Assembly: GCF_003721515.1 (NCBI RefSeq)
Contig: NZ_RJJD01000003.1
Location: 248,001-312,000, forward strand
Source: Rufibacter latericius
GTDB lineage: Bacteria > Bacteroidota > Bacteroidia > Cytophagales > Hymenobacteraceae
DNA length: 64,000 bases
Direction: 5' to 3'
In this document: positions 18,990 through 26,333 of the stretch, in pieces
Numbering within the stretch: the stretch's first letter is position 1
Layout of the letters: every line of letters starts with the position of its first letter
Position numbers and translations under genes: made by a program
Notes under the pieces: model-generated
The model's database searches: none
The model's input: the letters and a program-made list of their open reading frames with translations, nothing else
What the model was told of the DNA's origin: nothing

Positions 18990-20066
18990 ATGAACACTAC
19001 CCCTCCCATCAAAGCCCTTATTATTTGGTTACTTTCCGGAGCCTTCCTTATCCTAACCATGGTGGTGATTGGCGGTATCACTCGGTTAACCGGCTCGGGG
19101 CTTTCCATTGTAGAATGGAACGTAATATCCGGCACCCTGCCGCCCCTATCAGAAGCAGCCTGGCAAATTGCGTTCAACAAATACCAGCAATTCCCGGAGT
19201 TTCAGAAAGTGAACTTCAACATGACGCTGACTGATTTCAAACAGATTTTCTGGTGGGAATACCTGCACCGCTTGTTGGGCCGGCTCATTGGTTTAGTATT
19301 TATTATCCCGTTTCTCTTCTTCCAGATCCGCCGGCAGCTTTCTGGTTGGCTTCTGAAAAGACTCCTGTTTATTTTGCTTTTGGGCATGATGCAGGGAGCC
19401 ATGGGTTGGTTCATGGTGAGGAGCGGTCTGGTAGACAATCCGCACGTGAGCCATTACCGGTTGGCCGCCCACCTCTGCCTTGCCCTGGTCCTGATCAGCA
19501 CCATCCTCTGGACGGTGGCAGACCTGAGACTAAGTGTAGCAAAGAATCATCCTCCCGACACAGGCTTGTTCCGTTTTTCCAAAATGCTGCTCGCCTTTTT
19601 GTTTCTCCAGATTGTCCTGGGCGCTTTCGTGGCCGGTCTAAAAGCCGGGTTCTATTACAACACCTTTCCCCTGATGAACGGAGAACTGTACCCATCTGTG
19701 TTCCACGAGATTCTTACCTGGCGGAACTTCATGGAAAACGGTTCTTTCATGCAATTTGCCCACCGGTGGGTAGCAATCCTCGTTTTAGGGCTCCTTTTCA
19801 GATTTTGGCACAAAAGCCGTCACGCGGATCTTTCCCCCGGAACAAAGCAACTCATCCAAGCCCTTCTTCTTCTTGGGCTCCTGCAGGTGGGCTTAGGGAT
19901 TGCTACCTTGGTTTTGCAGGTTCCGGTGGTATTGGGTGTTTTGCACCAGGTCGTGGCAGTAATTCTGTTCTCCTGTGCCGTGTTGGTGGTACACCAACTG
20001 CAGATTGCATATAGAAACCTGGTTCCTAGGGTGCACCTTCAGGAGAAAGCAAATGTTATTGGATAA
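18990..20066 (+). CDS. ctaA: Heme A synthase (COX15/CtaA family)
   Basis: A 358-residue inner-membrane protein with about eight helices in two four-helix bundles. Heme A synthase oxidises the C8 methyl of heme O to make heme A for cytochrome oxidase. Signature parts are GGITRLTGSGLSIVEW after helix 1, WWEYLHRLLGRLIG (His ligand region), HVSHYRLAAHLCLALVL, FMQFAHRWVAILVLG and VVLGVLHQVVAVILF, which supply the conserved His residues. The length is that of the mitochondrial COX15 type rather than the shorter Bacillus CtaA. It is a single gene with a strong hairpin after it; no heme O synthase or oxidase genes lie in the window. Confidence 0.92.
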   Translation: MNTTPPIKALIIWLLSGAFLILTMVVIGGITRLTGSGLSIVEWNVISGTLPPLSEAAWQIAFNKYQQFPEFQKVNFNMTLTDFKQIFWWEYLHRLLGRLIGLVFIIPFLFFQIRRQLSGWLLKRLLFILLLGMMQGAMGWFMVRSGLVDNPHVSHYRLAAHLCLALVLISTILWTVADLRLSVAKNHPPDTGLFRFSKMLLAFLFLQIVLGAFVAGLKAGFYYNTFPLMNGELYPSVFHEILTWRNFMENGSFMQFAHRWVAILVLGLLFRFWHKSRHADLSPGTKQLIQALLLLGLLQVGLGIATLVLQVPVVLGVLHQVVAVILFSCAVLVVHQLQIAYRNLVPRVHLQEKANVIG

Positions 20067-20080
20067 GTAGCAATCTTGGT

Positions 20081-20120
20081 AAATGGAAAGGGCAACCCTT
20101 AGTGGTTGCCCTTTCCATTT
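20081..20120. terminator. Hairpin terminator between convergent genes
   Basis: Perfect 17-bp stem AAATGGAAAGGGCAACC / GGTTGCCCTTTCCATTT with a 6-nt loop, between ctaA and the TelA operon end. Confidence 0.8.
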
Positions 20121-20168
20121 ACGGATATACGTGGAGACAAGGCATGTCTTGGCTCTATATTTATTACC

Positions 20169-20996
20169 CTATTTGGTGCCGTTCCGGTAAATCCTGACTG
20201 GGAAGAGGCGGTAATCGTTTAGGTTGATGGCGTACAGGAAGCCTTCCCAGTGAATGACGGGGACCACGCCGGTGGGTGTGATGCCGTTGTTGTTGGGGAT
20301 AGTAAGGAGAGCGTTTCCTACATACGAAACATCCTGCAGGCCCAAGCGGGTGACGAGGTGCGACTGGAATGCTTCTTTCTGGTCTTTGGAAGAGGTAAAC
20401 CCGATTTCCCGGGGCACCAGTTCCTCCTTTTTCCCTTCGGTGTAGTAAGTGATCTTTTCCACGGTGTTGATGGAAATCTCGGGTAGGTAAAGGCGGGGCA
20501 CGGCGGCTTTCGCACCTCCGGCTTGGTAAAACTGCACCGAGGTGGAAACCGGGCGCACCAGATCCGGGAGATTAGCCATCTGTTCCAGGCGCTTCAGTTT
20601 CTCGGCTTTGCTTTTCTGCACCGAGACTTCCACCGTGTTTGCGGCTTCAGTAGCTCCTCGGGTGAGCAGGGCATGCTTTTGGTGTACCTCCCAAATGGCG
20701 GTAAAGGTGGTGAGGAAATGGTCTGTGTTCTTGAGATGGAAAACCTCCAGTTCCTGCACCTTTTTCCGGGAGACCAGGTACGTGTGGATGTTCTTGGTTT
20801 TCTCGTAGACGGCTTTCATCTTGCTAGCCTGGGGCGTACCCTTGTAACGGGTGCTCAGTTCCTGTAGAAGGGTAAGCCGGCGGTTAGATTCCTTGATGTA
20901 GCCAATTTCCTGTAAGCCCAAATCTTCGCCCGCCCCTATCACGGCCCTGCGGCCTGCCTCCTTCCTCCCGAAAAGGGAGCGCATGAAATCCATCAT
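20169..20996 (-). CDS. Hypothetical protein of the TelA operon (275 aa)
   Basis: Not recognised by name. It is a soluble protein with a helical, coiled-coil-like N-terminal half (IKESNRRLTLLQELSTRYKGTP to KSKAEKLKRLEQM, about 30-145) and a strand-rich C-terminal half (about 155-275) ending VPVIHWEGFLYAINLNDYRLFPVRIYR. It is the last gene of a tight minus-strand operon. Its ATG overlaps the stop of the 56-residue gene (ATGA), so translation is probably coupled. Position behind TelA suggests that it works with TelA, perhaps in an envelope or toxic-oxyanion stress complex; that is inference from context alone. Confidence 0.7.
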   Translation of the reverse strand: MMDFMRSLFGRKEAGRRAVIGAGEDLGLQEIGYIKESNRRLTLLQELSTRYKGTPQASKMKAVYEKTKNIHTYLVSRKKVQELEVFHLKNTDHFLTTFTAIWEVHQKHALLTRGATEAANTVEVSVQKSKAEKLKRLEQMANLPDLVRPVSTSVQFYQAGGAKAAVPRLYLPEISINTVEKITYYTEGKKEELVPREIGFTSSKDQKEAFQSHLVTRLGLQDVSYVGNALLTIPNNNGITPTGVVPVIHWEGFLYAINLNDYRLFPVRIYRNGTK

Positions 20997-21163
20997 TCAG
21001 TCAATATCTTTTTAAGGTGCAGGGTTTCAATCTCAACCTGTATTTTTTCGGCGTTTTTCTGATTCTCGAAGAAATTGTCCAGGTTGTTTAAATACAGGTC
21101 TAAAAGGGAATCCTGCTCCTGCGTCAGGATCCCGTTTAGCGCTGTGTTGGAATCATCGGCCAT
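20993..21163 (-). CDS. Very small TelA-operon protein (56 aa)
   Basis: A short gene read directly from the sequence: ATG at 21163, 56 codons, TGA at 20993-20995. The product starts MADDSNTALNGILTQEQDSL and ends LHLKKILTE; it is acidic, soluble and predicted to be almost all helical. Two signs support it: the start lies 2 nt after the telA stop, and the stop overlaps the next ATG as ATGA, so it fills the gap between two genes exactly. No family is recognised. A small helical linker or subunit for its two neighbours is a reasonable guess. Confidence 0.75.
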   Translation of the reverse strand: MADDSNTALNGILTQEQDSLLDLYLNNLDNFFENQKNAEKIQVEIETLHLKKILTE

Positions 21164-21165
21164 TC

Positions 21166-22251
21166 TTATTCAATCTCAATTCGTTTTGATTTCCCTAAGG
21201 TACCCAGGATTTTGCTGTTGAGCTCTTCCTGTACCAAGGCGAGCTCTTTTACGGCCTCGGCCCGTTTGCGGCTGCCCTCCTCTGAGATTTTGATCACGGC
21301 ATCAAGGGTCTCTACCATGTCTTTATTTACTTTCTTGAGGGTGTCCACGTCCACAATGCCGCGTTCGTTTTCCTGCGCCGCGGTGACCACGTTGGTTTTG
21401 AGCAGCTGCGAGTTCTTCAGGAGCATCTCATTGGTGGTATCAGTCACTTTCTTCTGGATCTCCAGGGCCTTGCGTTGTTTCTCCAATCCCAACGCAATGG
21501 CTACCTGCTGGCGCCATACCGGAATCACGGTTACAATGGAGTTCTGGATTTTCTGGGCCAATACGTCATTGGTGGTCTGGATCATCCGGATCTGCGGCAT
21601 GGACTGAGTAGCAATGGTATGCGACAAGGTGAAATCATGCACCTTTTTCTCTAAACGGTCTTTAAACGCCACCATATCAGCTAAACGCTGCACCACCAGT
21701 TCATCTTGACCGCTGCTTTCTACCTCAGACTGCAGTTGGGGAATGAGCTGGTTTTCTATTTCCTCAATCTTCAGCCTTCCGGCGGCAATCAGGGAACGCA
21801 CCTCATGGATGTACTCCACCACTTGTTTGAACATGACCTCCAGACCGGTAGAATCTTTCAGGACGCTCTGGCGGGTTTTCTCCAGCTTCACCACCACATC
21901 GTCAACGTTCTCAGACACCGAGTTGTACTGGCTGGCCAGCTGCTTGGTCTTGTCTTTGATCTTGCCCACAAACGGCAGGCGGGAGAAGAAACCGGGTTTC
22001 TCGGTCTCGTCTACCTTGATCATGTTGATCTGGGTCAGCAGCTCATTGATGGCGGCACCGGCATCACCAGAGTCTTTGGCTTTCACCTTGGTCAATAGCT
22101 CGTTGGAATAATAGCCCAGCTTACGCTGCGTTTCCACGCCAAAGGAACTGAGGCTTTCCGGCTTGGTAGGATCTATGGTCTTGGAGATTTCCAGGGCTCT
22201 CTGCTGGATCAGCTCTTTGTTTTCTGACAGGGCAATTTCCTTGTTTTCCAT
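21166..22251 (-). CDS. TelA/KlaA-family toxic anion resistance protein
   Basis: A 361-residue, mostly helical, soluble protein of the TelA family (Pfam TelA, PF05816). The family pattern is clear: LLTKVKAKDSGDAGAAINELL near residue 55, the FFSRLPFVGKIKDKTKQLASQYNSV block near 88, a coiled central region and the C-terminal ITVIPVWRQQVAIALGLEKQRKALEIQKKVTDTTNEMLLKNSQLLK block. Members are linked to resistance to tellurite and other toxic anions and to cell-envelope stress; the mechanism is unclear. It is the second of four genes in a compact minus-strand operon, 5 nt after the 149-residue gene. Confidence 0.9.
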   Translation of the reverse strand: MENKEIALSENKELIQQRALEISKTIDPTKPESLSSFGVETQRKLGYYSNELLTKVKAKDSGDAGAAINELLTQINMIKVDETEKPGFFSRLPFVGKIKDKTKQLASQYNSVSENVDDVVVKLEKTRQSVLKDSTGLEVMFKQVVEYIHEVRSLIAAGRLKIEEIENQLIPQLQSEVESSGQDELVVQRLADMVAFKDRLEKKVHDFTLSHTIATQSMPQIRMIQTTNDVLAQKIQNSIVTVIPVWRQQVAIALGLEKQRKALEIQKKVTDTTNEMLLKNSQLLKTNVVTAAQENERGIVDVDTLKKVNKDMVETLDAVIKISEEGSRKRAEAVKELALVQEELNSKILGTLGKSKRIEIE

Positions 22252-22256
22252 GGTGT

Positions 22257-22706
22257 TTAGCTTCTTGCGGTGTGGGGGTTCTGAACTGAATCTAACTCAA
22301 CGACAAACTCTTTTATCTTTTGGTGGCGGCCGTTGACTTCGTACCACTCAATCTCATTTTTGGGCAGGTATTCCCCTAACAGGCCGTGCACTTCCTGCAA
22401 CAACTCCGGGCCTTTGCGGGTCCTGAACTCCGGGTTCTTATAGAAGGCGCTCAGGTACTGTACTTTTACTTGTCCGCCCTGGGTCACGGCCAGTTCCTTC
22501 ACCTCTACCACTAACTCAGACGACTTCTGTTTATCCGTCACAATGGTCTTGTAAACGCCTTTGTGCTCGTCTTCCAGTACCGCCCTGCACTTCTCCTGAA
22601 GGTCTTGGATGGTTTTCTGTAGTTTCTGGTTTGGCCTGATGCGGCTTCCGTAAATGTAGCCTAAGAATCCGCCTAGTATCAATATGAATGCGATTGTGAA
22701 TGCCAT
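22257..22706 (-). CDS. Membrane-anchored hypothetical protein, first gene of the TelA operon
   Basis: A 149-residue protein with one N-terminal membrane helix (MAFTIAFILILGGFLGYIYG) followed by a charged, partly coiled region (RIRPNQKLQKTIQDLQEKCRAVLEDEHKG) and a soluble C-terminal domain of about 90 residues. The short N-terminus and the positive RIRP sequence after the helix suggest that the soluble part is in the cytoplasm. No family is recognised. It is 5 nt upstream of telA, so it could anchor the TelA system at the membrane (inference). Confidence 0.7.
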   Translation of the reverse strand: MAFTIAFILILGGFLGYIYGSRIRPNQKLQKTIQDLQEKCRAVLEDEHKGVYKTIVTDKQKSSELVVEVKELAVTQGGQVKVQYLSAFYKNPEFRTRKGPELLQEVHGLLGEYLPKNEIEWYEVNGRHQKIKEFVVELDSVQNPHTARS

Positions 22707-22919
22707 AATTTTATCTGTTTAGCTAAAAACGCACTAATTATAAGATTCTATACGCAGGCTCACTCCTAATTGTCATGGTTCTCCGGCCTAAGGGGTTCTT
22801 CTTCTCTCTCTTTTGCCACTTGCCTCCTGGTTAGGCTTTCTCTTAATCCATTGGTTTCCCTCTATTGGTCGATGATCGGAATCAAATATTACTATTTTCC
22901 GGTAATTATTAGTCATCCT

Positions 22920-22955
22920 GTTTTGGTCCTGCATTACAGAAAACAGTCCCAAAAT
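22920..22955. repeat. Interspersed palindrome copy
   Basis: GTTTTGGTCCTG, a longer spacer, then AGAAAACAGTCCCAAAAT. The right half is well kept. Confidence 0.55.
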
Positions 22956-23031
22956 TCCGCGGCAAACGTAAGATACACCCTACAAACGTACCTCGCGTTT
23001 TCGGCCCCGGAAAGCCTGACGGAATAATAGC

Positions 23032-23039
23032 TACCTTTG
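23032..23039 (+). promoter_or_regulatory. -7 promoter box for the DEAD-box helicase
   Basis: TACCTTTG matches TAnnTTTG and ends 19 nt before the ATG at 23059, leaving a short leader. Confidence 0.55.
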
Positions 23040-23058
23040 CTCCCTAAAGAAACACCAA

Positions 23059-24357
23059 ATGCTCCAAAGAATCCTGGATACCCTGAAGATTGACCAGTTA
23101 AATCAAATGCAGGAACAAACCCTAGCCGCCGCCCAGAAAGGTGATGTCGTGCTGCTGTCACCTACCGGCTCCGGGAAAACATTGGGGTACCTTTTGTCAG
23201 TTTTGCCTCGCCTTTCTCCCGAGGTGCAAGAAGTTCAGGCATTGATTCTGGCCCCGTCCCGGGAACTGGCCCAGCAGATTGAGCAGGTATTCAGGAGCAT
23301 GGCCACCGGCTTCAAAGTGGATTCCCTCTACGGGGGGCACGCTACCAACCCCGAGAAACGCAGCCTTGCCAACCCGCCGGCCCTCCTAATCGGGACCCCG
23401 GGCCGGATTGCCTATCACCTGCGGGAGGAGAACTTCGCTACTTCCTCTATTCAGACGCTGGTGCTGGATGAATTTGACAAATCGCTGGAGTATGGTTTTC
23501 AGGAAGACATGGCCTACATCATTGGGCAGTTACCCAAAGTAGACAAACGGCTGCTGGTATCGGCCACGTCCATGGCCAACGTTCCCTCTTTTACCAAGCT
23601 CCGGAATCCTATCACTGTCAATTTCCTGCAGGAAGCCAGTAACACGCCAGATTTACAGGTAAAAACGGTAGAGGTGCAGAAAGGGAACAAGATGCAGGCA
23701 CTTTTGGAGGTGCTTTGCCTGGTAGGTACGGCTTCCAGCATGGTGTTCTGTAATCAACGCGAGACCGTAGAAGCGGTAAGTGAATTCCTGCGCAGCAAAA
23801 ACTTGCCCCACGGCACCTTCCACGGCGGTCTGGAGCAACCTGACCGGGAACGTACCTTGATGAAGTTCCGGAACGGTACCTTCCGTACCTTGGTGAGCAC
23901 CGATCTGGCCGCCCGCGGTCTGGACATCCTCGAGGTGGAGTTTGTCATCCATTTCCAGGTTCCCGACCAGGATAATTTCACCCACCGGAACGGCCGTACT
24001 GCCCGCATGAACGCCAAAGGCACCAGCTACCTGCTCCTCCAACCCGATGAAAAACCCGCGTACCTGACCAGAATTCCGCCTTTGGAGAAACTTCCTGCCA
24101 AAGCCACCCTGCCCCCGCCCTCTCCCTGGGAGACGATCTACATCAGTGCCGGCAAAAAGGACAAGGTAAACAAGGTGGATATTGTGGGTTGGATGCTGCA
24201 AAAAGGCGGCCTGGAGAAGCCTGACCTGGGCCGAATTGAGTTGCTGGACAAAGCAGCCTACGCCGCCGTGGTTAAAACCAAACTAGATAAAGCCGTAAAA
24301 CTTTTGCAGCAAGAGAAACTGAAAGGTAAGAAAGTGAAAGTAGAGAAAGCGATGTAA
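23059..24357 (+). CDS. DEAD/DEAH-box RNA helicase with DEFD motif II
   Basis: A 432-residue superfamily 2 helicase. Walker A is SPTGSGKT at 34-41; motif Ia is APSRELAQQ, Ib TPGR, motif II DEFD at 137-140 (in place of DEAD), motif III SAT at 168-170, then STDLAARGLD (V) and HRNGRTAR (VI). The C-terminal extension is basic (KLKGKKVKVEKAM), which would help RNA binding. Such enzymes act in ribosome assembly or RNA turnover in the cytoplasm. The Phe in motif II and the short N-terminal region (Q motif reduced to LNQMQEQT) set it apart from RhlE or DbpA; a Bacteroidota-specific group is likely. It is a single gene with its own promoter box. Confidence 0.88.
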   Translation: MLQRILDTLKIDQLNQMQEQTLAAAQKGDVVLLSPTGSGKTLGYLLSVLPRLSPEVQEVQALILAPSRELAQQIEQVFRSMATGFKVDSLYGGHATNPEKRSLANPPALLIGTPGRIAYHLREENFATSSIQTLVLDEFDKSLEYGFQEDMAYIIGQLPKVDKRLLVSATSMANVPSFTKLRNPITVNFLQEASNTPDLQVKTVEVQKGNKMQALLEVLCLVGTASSMVFCNQRETVEAVSEFLRSKNLPHGTFHGGLEQPDRERTLMKFRNGTFRTLVSTDLAARGLDILEVEFVIHFQVPDQDNFTHRNGRTARMNAKGTSYLLLQPDEKPAYLTRIPPLEKLPAKATLPPPSPWETIYISAGKKDKVNKVDIVGWMLQKGGLEKPDLGRIELLDKAAYAAVVKTKLDKAVKLLQQEKLKGKKVKVEKAM

Positions 24358-24578
24358 ATGGTAAAGTCCCTGAGCGCATTCTCAGTCATTTCCTTGTTAG
24401 ATTAGGATGTTTGACTTAAGGTGAATGGCAAAAGCTATCTTAGCTCTTCAGGATGGACAGATCCAATCTAAAAACGAAGCTCAGATAAGAGATAATTCCA
24501 ACTAAAGGAATATCCTTTACCTGAGTTTCAGAGGATTTTATAAAATCGATATTCGAAACCTTGTGGGTATTTGGTTCC

Positions 24579-24612
24579 TTTAGGCCTGCTTTCTGGAAAA
24601 CAGGTTATAAAC
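24579..24612. repeat. Interspersed palindrome copy after the Nudix gene
   Basis: TTTAGGCCTGCTTT, loop CTGG, AAAACAGGTTATAAAC. It lies 28 nt beyond the Nudix stop codon. Confidence 0.75.
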
Positions 24613-24640
24613 AGGTTGGAGAAACAAAGGCCGCTGACAA

Positions 24641-25039
24641 TTAGTGGAGCAGTTCTTCTTCCTTCAGCCAGTCGAAAATGATCTGGTCTACCGGCGAAAC
24701 CTTTTCTCTATCAGCGTAGCTTAGCCAAACCACTTCTTCTATCTCACTGGCCGGCTGGATGGTTCCTTTGTAGGCTCCCGTGTAACAGGTCATTTTCACC
24801 TCTACGCCTTCGGCATGGTTATCGGCTTGGGCCTGGAAGGTCCCGAAATAGTTGACGGTTTCCTCTACCAAGTCCACGGTGAGTTCTTCTTTGATCTCGC
24901 GGGAAAGAGCGGTAAAGTCGTTTTCGGAGGGTTCGCGCTTTCCACCCGGAATGTAGTATTTAGTTCGTCCCTTGCTTCGGGAACTCAGGATATGGCCATC
25001 TTTGATTTCAATCCAGGCTAGCTTATCAATCGTTTCCAT
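24641..25039 (-). CDS. Nudix hydrolase
   Basis: A 132-residue single-domain Nudix protein. The Nudix box runs from GGKREPSENDFTALSREI to KEELTVDL and fits G-x5-E-x7-RE-U-x-EE-x-G-U except for Thr in place of the late Gly, a change seen in several subgroups. The catalytic RExxxEE residues are intact. Nudix enzymes cleave nucleoside diphosphates linked to another group, often for housecleaning; the exact substrate cannot be told. The start METIDKLAWIEIKDGHILSSRS is typical. It is a single minus-strand gene, convergent with the helicase. Confidence 0.88.
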   Translation of the reverse strand: METIDKLAWIEIKDGHILSSRSKGRTKYYIPGGKREPSENDFTALSREIKEELTVDLVEETVNYFGTFQAQADNHAEGVEVKMTCYTGAYKGTIQPASEIEEVVWLSYADREKVSPVDQIIFDWLKEEELLH

Positions 25040-25396
25040 GTTTTTTCGGTTACGTAAAGCGTATGGATGAATATACTCAATCCTCCTGTTTTTTAAATCT
25101 AAAAGTGAGAATATTTCACCTGGAAGTCCCCTTAAAAAGAGCTGCTTTTGATTTCTGTTTCAAGGCTGATTTCATAAAACCACGCCTTAAACGAAGGATG
25201 GCTGGAATTCTTCCAACCAGAACTAGGTCTGGCTTTGAAGGAATTTAAAGCAGGATGGCTCCCGCTTATCTGACACCCCCGCAGAATGTTAAACTCCTCT
25301 GAAGGTTTCAGGAAACGAGCACAAGCCTCATTCACCCTTTGCCGAGATACAAAGGGTTGGATGAAAAGGAGGCGTGTGCGGGGAAGTGGTAGAGGA
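25040..25396. other. Intergenic region between the Nudix and lysine-rich genes
   Basis: 357 bases with no convincing gene. Open frames here overlap on both strands and have no family-like sequence. A degenerate palindrome copy lies at 25157-25193. Confidence 0.5.
25157..25193. repeat. Interspersed palindrome, degenerate copy
   Basis: GTTTCAAGGCTGATTTC, ATAAAACCA, CGCCTTAAACG. Outer flanks are good, the inner stem partial. Confidence 0.55.
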
Positions 25397-25594
25397 TTAT
25401 TCCTTCTCTTTCTTCTTTTCAGGAGGAGTAGAGGAGAAATTACCATTCTCGTCTACGTACATGATCATGTCCTCTAACTTACCGCCGTTGGAGTTTTCCT
25501 GGCGTTCCTGCTTGCGTTCTTCCTTGTCTTTTTTCTTCTTCAGTTTTTTCTGTTCTAATTGCTTCTTCATGAAGCTGTTCTGTGATCTTGCCAT
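25397..25594 (-). CDS. Lysine-rich small protein (65 aa)
   Basis: A very basic 65-residue protein beginning MARSQNSFMKKQLEQ, with a run rich in Lys, Glu, Arg and Gln (about 9-33), then GGKLEDMIMYVDENGNFSSTPPEK. This layout, a charged helix and then a short D/E-NGN-x-SSTPP tail, recalls a small conserved Bacteroidota protein that is often found close to cold-shock protein genes. Here the cold-shock gene is 420 bp away on the other strand. A nucleic-acid-binding or ribosome-linked role is plausible but only inferred from charge and context. Confidence 0.7.
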   Translation of the reverse strand: MARSQNSFMKKQLEQKKLKKKKDKEERKQERQENSNGGKLEDMIMYVDENGNFSSTPPEKKKEKE

Positions 25595-26014
25595 AGTAAA
25601 CGATTATATTAAACAAGTTACCGGGAGCTAGGCTCCATAGGTTTGAAAGGCTTTCTGCTGCATTCTCTATCCTTTTGCCTACTCTTTATACGAGAAAGCA
25701 GCCGATTCAACAGTTCCGAAAAGAAATTCTTCCTGAACCTTGAGGCACAATACGGAAATAGTAGAGAAATAGGCAGGAAAAACTTTTGACTAGTCTTTCC
25801 AGGATTATCAGAAAACTTATAACCATCGTTTAGAACGATAGCGCAAGAGAGGAGATAATGATTGCTTTCCGATACAAAGGTACACAAATTGTAGCTCTAG
25901 ACCTATTCCCTTTCAGCTCAAAATTGAACGTTTTTAAAATTTAATTTTACTTTTTCTAGGATATTTTGAACTTATGTCTAACTTTGAGGGTATCAGATGT
26001 ATAATTTCAACAAT
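25595..26014. other. Divergent leader region of the cold-shock gene
   Basis: 420 bases with no gene seen. The last 100 bases are A/T rich and hold the promoter box at 25979-25986. An ATG at 25997 is in frame with the cold-shock gene but too close to the expected transcript start. Confidence 0.5.
25979..25986 (+). promoter_or_regulatory. -7 promoter box for the cold-shock gene
   Basis: TAACTTTG matches TAnnTTTG. The predicted transcript would begin near 25992, giving a leader of about 20 nt to the ATG at 26015. Confidence 0.5.
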
Positions 26015-26206
26015 ATGAATCAAGGAACAGTAAAATTCTTCAACGACTCTAAAGGGTTCGGTTTTATTAAAGACAACAATTCAAATCAGGAGTACTTCGT
26101 ACACGTTTCTGGCTTGGTAGATGAAATCAGAGAAAACGACGAGGTAGTCTATGATCTTCAGGAAGGAAGAAAAGGACTAAACGCCATCAACGTTAAACGC
26201 GCTTAG
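26015..26206 (+). CDS. Cold-shock domain protein
   Basis: A 63-residue single cold-shock domain (OB fold) that binds single-stranded RNA or DNA in the cytoplasm and melts RNA structure. Both RNP motifs are present: KGFGFI near residue 13 and YFVHVSGL near 29. The sequence MNQGTVKFFNDSKGFGFI is the usual start, so I prefer the ATG at 26015 to the one at 25997. A strong terminator follows. The short promoter-to-start distance argues against the long 5' leader known from E. coli cspA. Confidence 0.93.
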   Translation: MNQGTVKFFNDSKGFGFIKDNNSNQEYFVHVSGLVDEIRENDEVVYDLQEGRKGLNAINVKRA

Positions 26207-26232
26207 TCTTTAGTTATAAAGATATAATACAG

Positions 26233-26261
26233 AAAAGCCTCTCCGTTTGGGAGAGGCTTTT
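26233..26261 (+). terminator. Rho-independent terminator after the cold-shock gene
   Basis: Stem AAAAGCCTCTCC / GGAGAGGCTTTT, 5-nt loop, followed by a T-run. Confidence 0.9.
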
Positions 26262-26282
26262 TTTATGGCCGCTTGGGAAGGC

Positions 26283-26316
26283 GTTCTTGCCCTGTTTTCA
26301 GAAAAAGGGCAAAAAC
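26283..26316. repeat. Interspersed palindrome copy after the alditol-oxidase-like gene
   Basis: TTGCCCTGTTTT, loop CAG, AAAAAGGGCAAAAAC. GCCC pairs with GGGC. It lies 17 nt beyond the stop codon of the minus-strand gene at 26334. Confidence 0.8.
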
Positions 26317-26333
26317 ACTAAGTAAGGTCCAGG

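Larger units (their letters stand above)
22707..23058. other. Divergent intergenic region before the TelA operon and DEAD-box gene
   Basis: No gene is seen. It holds a palindrome copy at 22920-22955 and a plus-strand promoter box at 23032-23039. The TelA operon promoter was not clearly identified. Confidence 0.5.
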
